Shown piece by piece: positions 36,821 through 46,268 of a stretch of DNA of 64,000 nucleotides. The notes below the pieces were generated by a model, which saw nothing but the letters and a program-made list of their open reading frames with translations, was not told the DNA's origin and did not search any database. The stretch is from Flavobacterium saccharophilum (GTDB lineage Bacteria > Bacteroidota > Bacteroidia > Flavobacteriales > Flavobacteriaceae). The position numbers and the translations under genes were made by a program. Location: NCBI RefSeq assembly GCF_900142735.1, contig NZ_FRBY01000002.1:744001-808000 (forward strand), written 5' to 3'. Each line of letters starts with the position of its first letter. Positions within the stretch are counted from its first letter, which is position 1.

Positions 36821-38335
36821 TTAAGCCAGTGTTAACAAATCGTTTTCAATTTGAAAACTATCCAGAAACGCAACTGTCTTCTCAATATCGTAATGTAAGA
36901 TTCTGTCTTCCTTAACCAAAGGTACCACTTCTCTATAACTACTTAAGAACATTTCGATGAAATCACTTGATTTTAAAGGCTCTCTGTACGCAATTGCCTG
37001 TGAAGCATTCATTAATTCAATCGCTAAAATACGCTCCAAATTATCCATAACACGCAACGCTTTTGTTGCTCCGTTTGCTCCCATACTCACGTGATCTTCC
37101 TGACCATTACTTGAAACAATGCTATCAATACTTGACGGAGTTGCCAATTGTTTGTTCTGACTTGCAATACTTGCAGCAGTATACTGTGGAATCATGAATC
37201 CTGAATTTAATCCCGGATTATCAACCAAAAATGCTGGAAGATTTCTTAAACCTGAAATCAACTGGTACGTTCTTCTTTCAGAAATACTTCCTAATTCTGC
37301 CAAAGCGATTGCCATAAAATCTAAGGCTAAGGCTAAAGGCTGTCCGTGGAAATTTCCTCCAGAGATAATCTGGTCAGATTCAATAAATATATTTGGATTA
37401 TCTGTAACCGAGTTAATTTCTGTTTTGAATACTTTTCGAACATAATCAATAGCATCTTTTGAAGCTCCGTGAACCTGAGGCATACAACGGAAAGAATACG
37501 GATCCTGAACGTGTTTTTTCTCTTGTTCAATAATTTCGCTTCCTTCTAAAAATTCATTAATACGCTGTGCTGTTACAATTTGTCCTTTGTGAGGGCGAAT
37601 AAAGTGAATCAATTCGTTAAAAGGCTCGCTTCTTCCATCAAAACCTTCCAAAGAAATAGTTCCGATTAAATCTGCCAAATACGAATATTTATAAGCTTTC
37701 AATAAAATATGAGCTCCGTAAGCACTCATAAATTGAGTTCCGTTTAACAACGCCAAACCTTCTTTTGATTGTAAAACGATTGGTTCCCAATTAAAATGTT
37801 TTAAAACTTCGGCGGAAGCCACTTTCTTTCCTTCAAACAAAACTTCGCCTTCTCCTAATAAAGGCAAAGATAAATGTGCTAGAGGCGCTAAATCTCCAGA
37901 AGCTCCAAGTGAACCTTGCGTATATATAATAGGAAGGATATCATTATTATAGAAATCAACCAAACGACTTACCGTTTGCAATTGGATTCCAGAATGTCCG
38001 TAGCTCAAAGATTGAATCTTAAGCAATAACATTATTTTTACAATTTCTGCAGGAACCTCTTCACCAGTTCCACAAGCATGAGACTTTACCAGATTTTCCT
38101 GAAGCTTAGATAAATTCTCATTTGAGATTTTTACATTACAAAGTGATCCAAAACCAGTATTGATTCCGTAAATAGGTTCTGAATGTGTAGCCATTTTTTT
38201 ATCTAAATAATCACGGCATTTCTGAATGTTTACTTTTGCTTCTTCAGATAATTCAAGCATTTTCTGATTAACAATAATTTCTTGTAAATCTTCTAAACCT
38301 AATGTTTCAGTACTTATATAATGGACTTCTCTCAT
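36821..38335 (-). CDS. hutH: Histidine ammonia-lyase
   Basis: Removes ammonia from histidine to give urocanate, the first step of histidine use. The electrophilic MIO cofactor triad Ala-Ser-Gly is at 145-147 in GSLGASGDLAPLAHL, and the active-site YGINTGFG (56-63) is present, as are GSISERRTYQLISG and NGQEDHVSMG. Length 504 is typical. No hutU or hutI gene adjoins it. It runs toward the DUF47-pit operon on the same strand (48 bases) but has a separate function. Confidence 0.96.
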   Translation of the reverse strand: MREVHYISTETLGLEDLQEIIVNQKMLELSEEAKVNIQKCRDYLDKKMATHSEPIYGINTGFGSLCNVKISNENLSKLQENLVKSHACGTGEEVPAEIVKIMLLLKIQSLSYGHSGIQLQTVSRLVDFYNNDILPIIYTQGSLGASGDLAPLAHLSLPLLGEGEVLFEGKKVASAEVLKHFNWEPIVLQSKEGLALLNGTQFMSAYGAHILLKAYKYSYLADLIGTISLEGFDGRSEPFNELIHFIRPHKGQIVTAQRINEFLEGSEIIEQEKKHVQDPYSFRCMPQVHGASKDAIDYVRKVFKTEINSVTDNPNIFIESDQIISGGNFHGQPLALALDFMAIALAELGSISERRTYQLISGLRNLPAFLVDNPGLNSGFMIPQYTAASIASQNKQLATPSSIDSIVSSNGQEDHVSMGANGATKALRVMDNLERILAIELMNASQAIAYREPLKSSDFIEMFLSSYREVVPLVKEDRILHYDIEKTVAFLDSFQIENDLLTLA

Positions 38336-38747
38336 GTCATTTTTAATTTAAGGCATCAAAATTCAACAAATCAATATTAAAAAGCAACATTTGTTCATAA
38401 TAATTAAAATTTCAATAAAACAAATTCTACGTATTTAGGTATTTGACAATACTAATCATACAAAATCAGCACTTTAATTTTCTTCACCAAAATCAACCTT
38501 CAAAACTTATTCTAAAAAATTATTTTCCTACTTATTTTATAGACTAATGACAGTTTATGCCGAATATTCCGATTAGAAATCAGCTTTTTAAGCTCCTACA
38601 CTTGCCATAAATACGGGTTTAAATATACGAATCCATCAATTTATGATATTCAATCTTAACAAAATCTCAATATTAAATGAATGAGATTTGAATTATTAAA
38701 ATATTCGCAAAAAGAAAATAAAGGTTTTTCGCTTTTATAAAAATCTG
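38336..38747. other. AT-rich divergent gap between hutH and the thr leader
   Basis: No gene seen. It should contain the hutH promoter on the minus strand. A small hairpin AAATCTCA / TGAGATTT (38662-38689) has no T-run and is of unknown meaning. Confidence 0.5.
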
Positions 38748-38755
38748 TACTTTTG
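38748..38755 (+). promoter_or_regulatory. Candidate -7 element TACTTTTG of the thr operon
   Basis: TACTTTTG fits TAnnTTTG and lies 11 bases before the ATG of the leader ORF. A T-rich TTTTTC at about 38725-38730 sits where the -33 element would be. It would start the leader, attenuator and thrABC transcript. Confidence 0.6.
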
Positions 38756-38766
38756 AAACATCAAAA

Positions 38767-38865
38767 ATGAAAAGTAACAGCGCAAAATATCAATCTACAA
38801 TGACAACTCAAACTGGAGTTGCAATTGCTGCTACAACAATTTCTACAACAACTACTACCCCTTAG
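38767..38865 (+). CDS. Threonine operon leader peptide (32 codons)
   Basis: An ATG-to-TAG ORF whose product ends TTISTTTTTP. It contains 11 Thr codons, five of them consecutive just before the final Pro, and two Ile codons. Thr and Ile are the classic regulatory codons of thr operon leaders, because homoserine feeds both. It lies between the candidate promoter (38748) and thrA, 107 bases before the thrA ATG. Its last codons overlap a short CCCC/GGGG hairpin. The likely role is ribosome stalling when charged tRNA-Thr is scarce, controlling a downstream terminator. The leader is too short for standard gene calling, but the codon bias is striking. Confidence 0.85.
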   Translation: MKSNSAKYQSTMTTQTGVAIAATTISTTTTTP

Positions 38866-38912
38866 GGGTATACATTTTACATATAATCCTGGTTATCTAT
38901 ACTTTTTTCATG
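38857..38912 (+). promoter_or_regulatory. Candidate attenuator of thrABC
   Basis: ACCCCTTAGGGGT spans the leader stop codon and forms a tight hairpin. Downstream, a weaker, A/U-rich structure (GTATA at 38868-38872 with TATAC at 38898-38902, inner ATAAT/GTTAT) is followed by TTTTTT at 38903-38908, terminator-like. The sequences overlap, so alternative pairings are possible. The terminator hairpin is modest; the mechanism is inferred. Confidence 0.6.
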
Positions 38913-38971
38913 AAAGAAGAAAGGCATTGGATACATAAAAATATTTGCATAAAAAGAAAAAAATCATCAAA

Positions 38972-41419
38972 ATGAAAGTATTAAAATTTGGCGGAACTTC
39001 GGTTGCCAATGCTCAAAATATAAAACTCGTTCTCGAAATTATAAATCAAAAATCTAAACAAGATCAATTAGTTGTCGTTGTTTCTGCATTAAGCAAAGTA
39101 ACCGATTTATTGCAATTGGCAGCAGCAAAAGCAGCAGCTAACGATGAAAGTTTCAGAGAGATTGTTGCCGAAATCGAGAAAAAACACCTTGACACTCTAA
39201 AAGAACTTATTCCGGTAAGCGAACAAAGCAGCTTGTTAAGTCACGTAAAAAGAATCATCAACCATTTAGAAACTTTACTTGATGGATGTTTCTTATTAGG
39301 CGAATTATCTCCAAGAACGGCTGACACTATTTTAAGTTTTGGAGAATTGCTTTCGTCTTATATCATTGCGCAGGCATATCAGCAAATCGATAAAAATGTA
39401 GTGTATAAAGACAGCCGCGAAATCATCAAAACAAATGCTGACTTTGGAAAAGCTGCTGTAAATTTTGATATTTCAAATCAATTGATTCAGGATTATTTTG
39501 CTGAGAATAAAGTGCAAATCAATATTTTACCTGGATTTATTGCCTTGACTCTTGACGGAATCACGACTACTTTAGGCCGTGGCGGTTCTGATTATACTGC
39601 GGCCATTATCGCCGGAGCACTTGATGCATCACAATTAGAAATCTGGACAGATGTAAACGGAATGTTTACTGCTAATCCAAAAATTGTAAAACAAGCACGG
39701 CCAATTGCGACAATTTCTTACCAGGAAGCGATGGAATTATCGCATTTTGGTGCTAAAGTGTTGTATCCGCCTACAATTCAACCTGTTTTAAGAAAAAATA
39801 TTCCAATTTTAATCAAAAATACTTTTGAGCCGGAAGCTGAGGGAACTTTAATTTCTGATCAGGTTTCTTCAAATGATACTGTTGTAAAAGGAATTAGCCA
39901 TATCGATAATATTTCGCTTGTAACATTGGAAGGTCCGGGAATGATTGGAGTTGCGGGTTCATCAAGACGTTTGTTCGAAGTATTGTCTCAGGAAAAAATC
40001 AATGTTATTTTCATCACTCAGGCTTCTTCTGAACATTCCATTTGTATCGGAATTTTAAATTCGGATGCAGATAATGCCGAAGCAGCGATCAACAGAGCTT
40101 TTGAAGTAGAAATTCTTCAAAACAAAATCGATCCTGCGATTGTAGAAAAAGACCTTTGCATTATTGCTTTGGTTGGAGAAAACATGAAAAACCACCAGGG
40201 TTTGAGCGGTAGAATGTTCAGTACTCTTGGAAAAAACAACGTTAACATCCGTGCGATTGCGCAAGGTGCTTCTGAACGTAATATTTCGACTGTAATTAAC
40301 GAAAGAGACGTTAAGAAAGCGCTGAATACTTTACACGAAAACTTCTTTGAAGAAAACACGAAACAGCTGAATTTATTCGTAATGGGTGTTGGAAATGTGG
40401 GCGAAAAATTCATCGAGCAAATTCACAATCAAAGAAAATTTTTAAAAGATAATTTAAAAATAAACGTTCGTGTTATCGCTTTGTCAAACTCAAGAAAAAT
40501 GCTTTTTGACGAAGATGGAATTTCATTAAAAGACTGGAAATCGACTTTAGACAAAGGCGAACATGCTATTCCAACAGAGTTTATTGCACGTGCCAAAGAA
40601 CTGAATTTACGTAACAGTATTTTTGTGGACATTACAGCAAACGCAAGTGTTTCTGAGATGTATGAGAAATTCTTAAAAGAGAGTATTGCCGTTGTAACTT
40701 GTAACAAAATTGCCTGTTCATCAGCGTATGACAATTATAAAAAACTAAAAAGTTTATCGCGTCAATATAACGCTCCGTTTTTATTTGAAACGAATGTGGG
40801 TGCGGGATTACCGATTATCGATACTGTAAAAAACCTAATTGCTTCCGGCGATAAAGTGCATAAAATTCAGGCGGTTTTATCTGGAAGTCTGAACTTCATT
40901 TTCAACAATTTTGATAAGAACAATTCTTTTCACGATGTGGTTAAAGAAGCCGGAGTTCAAGGTTTCACTGAGCCAGATCCAAAAATTGACTTAAGCGGTG
41001 TTGATGTGGCCCGCAAAATCCTGATTCTTATTCGCGAAAGCGGTTACGAAATGGATATTGACGCCATCGCAAACGAATCATTCCTGCCAGCCGAATGTTT
41101 GGATACAACAAACAACGAAGCCTTTTTTGCATCTTTAATCAAACACGCTCCTCATTTTGAGAAAATCTATGAAGAAGCGTTGGCGAAAGATTCAAGATTG
41201 AAATACGTAGCACAATTCGAAAACGGAAAAGCAAGCGTTGGCCTGCAATTCATTCCAAAAGATCATCCATTCTACAATTTAGAAGGAAAAGACAATATCG
41301 TATTGTTCTACACAGATCGTTACGTAGACCAGCCGTTATTGATCAAAGGCGCCGGAGCCGGAGCTGCGGTTACAGCATCAGGAATTTTTGCGGATGTAAT
41401 TCGAATAGGGAATATATAA
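38972..41419 (+). CDS. thrA: Bifunctional aspartate kinase / homoserine dehydrogenase
   Basis: Catalyses the first and third steps from aspartate to threonine. The kinase starts MKVLKFGGTSVA, with the regulatory region (IDNISLVTLEGPGMIGVAGSSRRLFEVL; CIIALVGENMKNHQGLSGRMFSTLGKNNVNI) showing two ACT-type domains. The homoserine dehydrogenase part begins near LNLFVMGVGNVGEKF (a Rossmann loop GxGNVG) and has NFIFNNFD and GFTEPDPKIDLSGVDVARKILIL. I use the ATG at 38972; an upstream in-frame TTG adds MHKKKKIIK with no family support. 815 residues. First enzyme of the thrABC operon. Confidence 0.96.
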   Translation: MKVLKFGGTSVANAQNIKLVLEIINQKSKQDQLVVVVSALSKVTDLLQLAAAKAAANDESFREIVAEIEKKHLDTLKELIPVSEQSSLLSHVKRIINHLETLLDGCFLLGELSPRTADTILSFGELLSSYIIAQAYQQIDKNVVYKDSREIIKTNADFGKAAVNFDISNQLIQDYFAENKVQINILPGFIALTLDGITTTLGRGGSDYTAAIIAGALDASQLEIWTDVNGMFTANPKIVKQARPIATISYQEAMELSHFGAKVLYPPTIQPVLRKNIPILIKNTFEPEAEGTLISDQVSSNDTVVKGISHIDNISLVTLEGPGMIGVAGSSRRLFEVLSQEKINVIFITQASSEHSICIGILNSDADNAEAAINRAFEVEILQNKIDPAIVEKDLCIIALVGENMKNHQGLSGRMFSTLGKNNVNIRAIAQGASERNISTVINERDVKKALNTLHENFFEENTKQLNLFVMGVGNVGEKFIEQIHNQRKFLKDNLKINVRVIALSNSRKMLFDEDGISLKDWKSTLDKGEHAIPTEFIARAKELNLRNSIFVDITANASVSEMYEKFLKESIAVVTCNKIACSSAYDNYKKLKSLSRQYNAPFLFETNVGAGLPIIDTVKNLIASGDKVHKIQAVLSGSLNFIFNNFDKNNSFHDVVKEAGVQGFTEPDPKIDLSGVDVARKILILIRESGYEMDIDAIANESFLPAECLDTTNNEAFFASLIKHAPHFEKIYEEALAKDSRLKYVAQFENGKASVGLQFIPKDHPFYNLEGKDNIVLFYTDRYVDQPLLIKGAGAGAAVTASGIFADVIRIGNI

Positions 41420-41424
41420 TTTAG

Positions 41425-41480
41425 TTGTTAGTTATTAGTTGATGGTTGATAGGCAATCCATCAACTAATAACTAACAACC
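41425..41480. repeat. Perfect 22-bp inverted repeat between thrA and thrB
   Basis: Arms 41425-41446 and 41459-41480 (beginning GTTGTTAGTTATTAG...) are exact reverse complements with a 12-base loop. It lies wholly in the 74-base thrA-thrB gap; no T-run follows. A strong RNA hairpin here could affect stability or polar expression of the operon. Confidence 0.92.
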
Positions 41481-41493
41481 AACAACAAAATTT

Positions 41494-42417
41494 ATGACTC
41501 AGATTAAACTATTTTGCCCGGCAACTATCGCGAATCTCTCGTGCGGATTTGACGTACTTGGACTTTGCTTAGACAATGCGGGCGATGAAATGATTGTTCG
41601 AAAAGTCGATCAAAAAGGCGTTCGTATTACTAAAATTGTCGGTGCCGATTTACCTTTGGAAACCGAGAAAAACGTTTCGGGTGTTGCGGCTTTGGCGATG
41701 TTGGAAACTTTAGACGAACTAGATTTTGGTTTTGAAATCGAAATCTACAAAAACATAAAAGCCGGAAGCGGAATTGGAAGCAGTGCTGCAAGTTCTGCCG
41801 GAGCGGTTTTCGGGATAAATGAATTATTAGGAAGACCTTATTCCCGTAAAGATTTGGTGCAGTTTGCCATGCAGGGCGAGAAATTAGCCAGCGGAAATGC
41901 GCATGCAGACAACGTTGCCCCTGCCCTTTTAGGCGGTTTTACGTTGGTAAGAAGTTATGCACCGCTTGATATTATCCGAATTGATAGTCCGGAAGAATTG
42001 TACGCTACGGTAGTTCATCCTCAAATTGAATTGAAAACCTCAGATGCGCGTTCGGTATTGAAACAAAACGTTTCCCTGAAAAGTGCGATTATGCAATGGG
42101 GAAATGTGGGCGGACTAATTGCCGGTCTATACACCAAAGATTACGATTTGATCGGAAGATCGCTTCATGATGAAATCGTTGAACCCTTAAGAAGTGTTTT
42201 GATTCCCGGATTTGATTTAATCAAACAAACGGCTCTTGAAAACGGCGCTTTAGGTTCCGGAATCTCAGGTTCAGGTCCATCGATTTTTGCTTTAAGCCGA
42301 GGAAAAAACACCGCCGACCAAATCGCCAAAGCCATGAGCGATGTTTATGAAAAGATGAATTTGCCTTATGAAATTCACGTTTCGAAAATAAATCCTGATG
42401 GGGTTAGGATTTTGTAA
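41494..42417 (+). CDS. thrB: Homoserine kinase
   Basis: Phosphorylates homoserine. The 307-residue GHMP kinase has the ATP loop GSGIGSSAASSAGAV at about 91-105, an N-terminal FCPATIANLSCGFDVLGL, and a C-terminal GSGISGSGPSIFAL. Length and order are typical. It lies 74 bases after thrA across the inverted repeat, in the same operon. Confidence 0.97.
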   Translation: MTQIKLFCPATIANLSCGFDVLGLCLDNAGDEMIVRKVDQKGVRITKIVGADLPLETEKNVSGVAALAMLETLDELDFGFEIEIYKNIKAGSGIGSSAASSAGAVFGINELLGRPYSRKDLVQFAMQGEKLASGNAHADNVAPALLGGFTLVRSYAPLDIIRIDSPEELYATVVHPQIELKTSDARSVLKQNVSLKSAIMQWGNVGGLIAGLYTKDYDLIGRSLHDEIVEPLRSVLIPGFDLIKQTALENGALGSGISGSGPSIFALSRGKNTADQIAKAMSDVYEKMNLPYEIHVSKINPDGVRIL

Positions 42418-42420
42418 AAA

Positions 42421-42600
42421 GAGTACTTAGTTCTTAGTAATTAGTCCTTAGTTTCGAAAAGCTAAAGATTAAGACTAAAGGACTAGGCACTATTGACAAA
42501 GAATTATTTAAAACGAGTAATTAGTTCACAGTAATTAGTCCTTAGTTGAAAAAACTAAAGATTAAGACTAAGGACTAATTACTAATAACTAAGAACTTAA
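42421..42600. repeat. Duplicated TTAGT-rich hairpin unit between thrB and thrC
   Basis: A unit of about 94 bases is repeated: AGTAATTAGTCCTTAGT at 42436-42452 and 42530-42546, and CTAAAGATTAAGACTAA at 42462-42478 and 42555-42571. The 3' arm ACTAAGGACTAATTACT (42568-42584) is the exact complement of both left arms, so two alternative hairpins compete. It fills nearly the whole thrB-thrC gap. Confidence 0.85.
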
Positions 42601-42605
42601 CAAAA

Positions 42606-43895
42606 ATGAAATACTATAGTTTAAACCATAATGCACCAGAAGTTTCATTCAAAGAAGCTGTAATACAAGGATTAGCGAGTGATAAGGGATTGTATTTTCC
42701 GCAGATCATTACGCCTTTAAATCCTGCATTTTTTAATGTAATCGAGAATTTAAGCCATAACGATATTGCTTTTGATGTGATTCAGCAATTTGTAGGCGAT
42801 GACATTCCGGAGGACAATTTAAGAGAAATTATTAAAGACACTTTATCTTTTGATTTTCCGGTTGTGGAAGTTGAAAACGGGATTTATTCGTTAGAATTAT
42901 GGCACGGACCTACAATGGCTTTTAAAGACGTTGGAGCGCGATTTATGTCACGTTGTCTGGCGTATTTTAATAAAGATAAAAAAGACAGTAAAAATACCGT
43001 TTTAGTAGCGACTTCCGGAGATACGGGCGGTGCGGTCGCGAGCGGATTTTTGGGTGTTGATGGCGTTGATGTTGTGATTTTATATCCGTCAGGAAAAGTG
43101 AGCGACATTCAGGAAAAACAATTGACGACTTTAGGAAAAAACATTAAAGCACTTGAAGTAGATGGCGTTTTTGATGACTGCCAGGATATGGTTAAAAAAG
43201 CGTTTTTAGATGAAACTTTAGCGCATAAAAACCTGACTTCGGCGAATTCTATTAATATTGCGCGCTGGTTGCCACAAATGTTCTATTTCTTCTTTGCTTA
43301 CAAAGCTTTGAAAAGCCAAAACAAACCGTTGATTTTCTCTTGTCCAAGCGGAAATTTTGGAAATATCTGCGCGGGAATTATGGCAAAAAAATTAGGTTTG
43401 CCAATTGAACATTTTGTAGCGGCTACCAACGTAAACGATACCGTACCAAGATTCTTAGAAAGCGGAAAATACGAGCCGAAACCTTCTAAAACAACTATTT
43501 CTAACGCTATGGATGTTGGAAACCCAAGTAACTTTATTAGAATTCAGGAATTGTACAACAACGATTTAAAAGCTTTCGAAAAAGATTTCTCATCGTACAG
43601 TTTTACAGATGAAGAAACGCTTACAGCCCTAAAACAAATTTACAATACCGACGGTTACATCGCAGAACCACACGGCGCTGTGGGTTATTTAGGATTGAAA
43701 AAAGAATTGCAAAAACACGATAACGCAATTGGTGTTTTCTTGGAAACCGCACATCCAATTAAATTCTTAGATGTTGTTGAGCCTGCTTTAGGTATTAAAC
43801 TTCCGATTCCAGAACAAATTGAAAGTGTTATGAATGAGGATAAAGTGAGTGTGAAAATTAAGACTTATGAGGAATTGAAGGCGTTTTTGGGGTAG
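42606..43895 (+). CDS. thrC: Threonine synthase
   Basis: PLP enzyme converting phosphohomoserine to threonine. The Schiff-base Lys107 is in GPTMAFKDVGARF; the family signatures TSGDTGGAVASG and SCPSGNFGNICAG are present. The 429-residue form is the usual bacterial type. Last gene of thrABC, with a terminator 26 bases after the stop. Confidence 0.97.
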   Translation: MKYYSLNHNAPEVSFKEAVIQGLASDKGLYFPQIITPLNPAFFNVIENLSHNDIAFDVIQQFVGDDIPEDNLREIIKDTLSFDFPVVEVENGIYSLELWHGPTMAFKDVGARFMSRCLAYFNKDKKDSKNTVLVATSGDTGGAVASGFLGVDGVDVVILYPSGKVSDIQEKQLTTLGKNIKALEVDGVFDDCQDMVKKAFLDETLAHKNLTSANSINIARWLPQMFYFFFAYKALKSQNKPLIFSCPSGNFGNICAGIMAKKLGLPIEHFVAATNVNDTVPRFLESGKYEPKPSKTTISNAMDVGNPSNFIRIQELYNNDLKAFEKDFSSYSFTDEETLTALKQIYNTDGYIAEPHGAVGYLGLKKELQKHDNAIGVFLETAHPIKFLDVVEPALGIKLPIPEQIESVMNEDKVSVKIKTYEELKAFLG

Positions 43896-43920
43896 TTAGC
43901 TTACTCTTAATAAATTTCCA

Positions 43921-43971
43921 ATCCACAGATTACAAGAATTTATTTTCTTGAATCTGTGGATTTATTTTTTG
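43921..43971 (+). terminator. Terminator of the thrABC operon
   Basis: Stem AATCCACAGATT / AATCTGTGGATT, extended by ACAAGAA/TTCTTG, followed by TATTTTTTT. Confidence 0.88.
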
Positions 43972-44116
43972 ATATATTCACAAATTAGCACCAAATAAAA
44001 ACTAATTATTAAATAATTTGCAAATATTAACAAATTATTGTTAGCAACTTATGTTATTTTTCTAAAGAAAACATAATTTAAAATTTTATGTTTGAATTCT
44101 AGAAATAATTTAAGAA

Positions 44117-46219
44117 ATGGTAGAAAATAAAGCAATTACTTACAGTCTTTTAGCACATATTAGAAATTCCGGAGCATTGATGAATGGTCCTGTTGATGTT
44201 TTTGTTCCTCTTATTAAAAGAGTTCTGCATAAATTAAATGATAAAGGCATTTTTAAAGGAGAATCATTAATGGAGATACAGTGTGAGGCCCAAAAACTAT
44301 ATTCAATTGATTTCCCCCTTCCAGTCCTAAAAACTATTTGTTCTCAAATTGCAAATGAAATAAATACTAATGACGAGCAAAAATTTATAATAAATAACGA
44401 TAATTCTTTTCTTCTAAAATCATTTTATTTTGAAGATTTTGAAGACAAAATTCAGGAAATAAAAAGAGAAACGAATAGTCTTGAAAAAATCTTTGCAGAT
44501 TTTTGTAAAATTCATAATTTGGAAGCCAAGGACAATACTTCAATATTTAATTTTATTGACAAAAATAAGCTTTCAATATCAAGATATTTATCTAACGAAG
44601 TTGCCCCAAATGGACATGATTATAGTATCGAAGCGCATTTTGTGGATTTTTTCAAAAAGGTTCCTAAAGTTTTCGATATTGTTAGGAGAATATATTTAGG
44701 ATCAATAATTTCCAGCTTCCTAGAATATAAAACCGAAAATTTAAAGCTAGAAGTTGAACTTCTTTTTGATACAAACTTTATAATAAGTCTAATAGATCTA
44801 AATACACCTGAATCAACAAATACTTGTAGAAAATTGATTGAGGTTGGGAAAAATTTGCATTTTAAATTTACAATTTTAAATGAAACAATTGATGAAATTA
44901 GATTTCTGATTCGTAAAAAAGCAGAAACTTTGGATAATTCTTTCTTGTCTAGAAGAATCAATCCCGAAGATATTTACAATGCATGTGAAAGGCGAAACCT
45001 AAATTCCAATGACCTCGAAAGAATTGCCGACAATTTAGATGAAACAATAAAATCATTTGGTATCTCAATTAATATTTATACTGAAGCATTAAAGACAAAA
45101 GCTAATAAAAGCCAAGAATTTGAAAATTTTAAAAAAATTAGGTCTTCTACCATTAGCGCTTTACATGATACAATAGCAATTCTTTATGTAAAAGAAAAAA
45201 GAGCAAAAAAAATTAGAGAATTTGAAAAGGTTAATTGCTGGTTTGTAAACAATTCTACCTCTCATGATATATATGATATTAGGGAAGAACATAAAACTAC
45301 TTTTGAATATCAAAAAGAAACTATTAAAGTAGATGAATTACTAAACATCCTATGGTTAAGCCAACCAAGAATAAATTCCAGTTTAGATAACGACGATTTA
45401 ATCGAGATAGGATTATCGTCTATTGTCGCCTACACATTAAATGAATCACTTCCTAAAGCAAATATCATAAGGGACTTAGAAAAAAATATTCAAAAATATA
45501 GAGGGCAGGACATTTCTGATAGAGACATTTTAAATATATCAACTAGAATTGCTAAAAAACAATTAAAAAATGTTTCAGATCTTAATAAATTAGCTGAGAC
45601 AAATACAGCAGAATTTGTCTCAAAACTTAAAGCTCAAGCAGAAATACAACAAAAATTTGAAGACGAAAGAATAGAGAAATTTGATGAGCTATTCAAAAAA
45701 TTTGAAAACCAAATGACTGGTTTACAAAAAGCTAGATTAAAAACAAATAGTAAAGAAGAACAATTAAAAGAAAAAGAACTTTTGCTTGATCAATCTAAAA
45801 TAAAATTAGCAGAAGAATCTCAACAAAATAAATTAATAATTGAAAGTTTAAATAATGCTCTTGAAGCAGAAAAAAGCGAAAAACTTAAACTGGAACAACA
45901 AATTAAAAACGAAAAAAAAGAAAAATACCTAGACAATGAAGTGAAAAAATGGCAAAGAAAATCATTGATTCAGTGCCTGATATGTTTAGTAATATTCTTT
46001 AGTACTATAATTTACGTTTTCAATCTAGCAGATTGGAAAATAGAAAAAGCAAACGTTCTTTTTGATCAATATAAATCAAATTTTATTATTGCTGGAATTT
46101 TTTCATTGCTGTCTTTTATTTTCACTTTTTATCTTGCGAAAAATTTTTACGACAAATATTGTAACAATTCAAATATAAAAGCATTTAGAGAATTATTAAA
46201 AATACCATCCAATCTCTGA
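44117..46219 (+). CDS. Large PIN-like domain protein with coiled coil and C-terminal membrane anchor
   Basis: No named family recognised. Residues 1-210 are mostly helical. Around 215-385 is a PIN-ribonuclease-like pattern: VELLFDTNFIISLIDLN with Asp218, an acidic pair Glu256 (ILNETIDEI), a late Asp351 in ALHDTIAILYV, and a closing strand VNCWFVNNST. Residues about 505-615 are charged coiled coil (EEQLKEKELLLDQSKIKL). Two hydrophobic helices follow (about 616-638 and 655-673), with a short cytosolic tail. Strongly AT-rich, alone, and between the thr operon and a REP-rich gap, so it looks accessory. A membrane-tethered nuclease is plausible; the PIN call is by motif only. Confidence 0.6.
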   Translation: MVENKAITYSLLAHIRNSGALMNGPVDVFVPLIKRVLHKLNDKGIFKGESLMEIQCEAQKLYSIDFPLPVLKTICSQIANEINTNDEQKFIINNDNSFLLKSFYFEDFEDKIQEIKRETNSLEKIFADFCKIHNLEAKDNTSIFNFIDKNKLSISRYLSNEVAPNGHDYSIEAHFVDFFKKVPKVFDIVRRIYLGSIISSFLEYKTENLKLEVELLFDTNFIISLIDLNTPESTNTCRKLIEVGKNLHFKFTILNETIDEIRFLIRKKAETLDNSFLSRRINPEDIYNACERRNLNSNDLERIADNLDETIKSFGISINIYTEALKTKANKSQEFENFKKIRSSTISALHDTIAILYVKEKRAKKIREFEKVNCWFVNNSTSHDIYDIREEHKTTFEYQKETIKVDELLNILWLSQPRINSSLDNDDLIEIGLSSIVAYTLNESLPKANIIRDLEKNIQKYRGQDISDRDILNISTRIAKKQLKNVSDLNKLAETNTAEFVSKLKAQAEIQQKFEDERIEKFDELFKKFENQMTGLQKARLKTNSKEEQLKEKELLLDQSKIKLAEESQQNKLIIESLNNALEAEKSEKLKLEQQIKNEKKEKYLDNEVKKWQRKSLIQCLICLVIFFSTIIYVFNLADWKIEKANVLFDQYKSNFIIAGIFSLLSFIFTFYLAKNFYDKYCNNSNIKAFRELLKIPSNL

Positions 46220-46268
46220 AATAGTTGAGAGAGAAAAAATAAATTTTAAGTTCTTAGCTTTTACCCTT

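Noticed and set aside
38945..38971. Nine-residue upstream extension of thrA beginning with TTG
   Set aside because: Lysine-rich and unlike the family; the kinase begins with MKVLKFGGTS at 38972.
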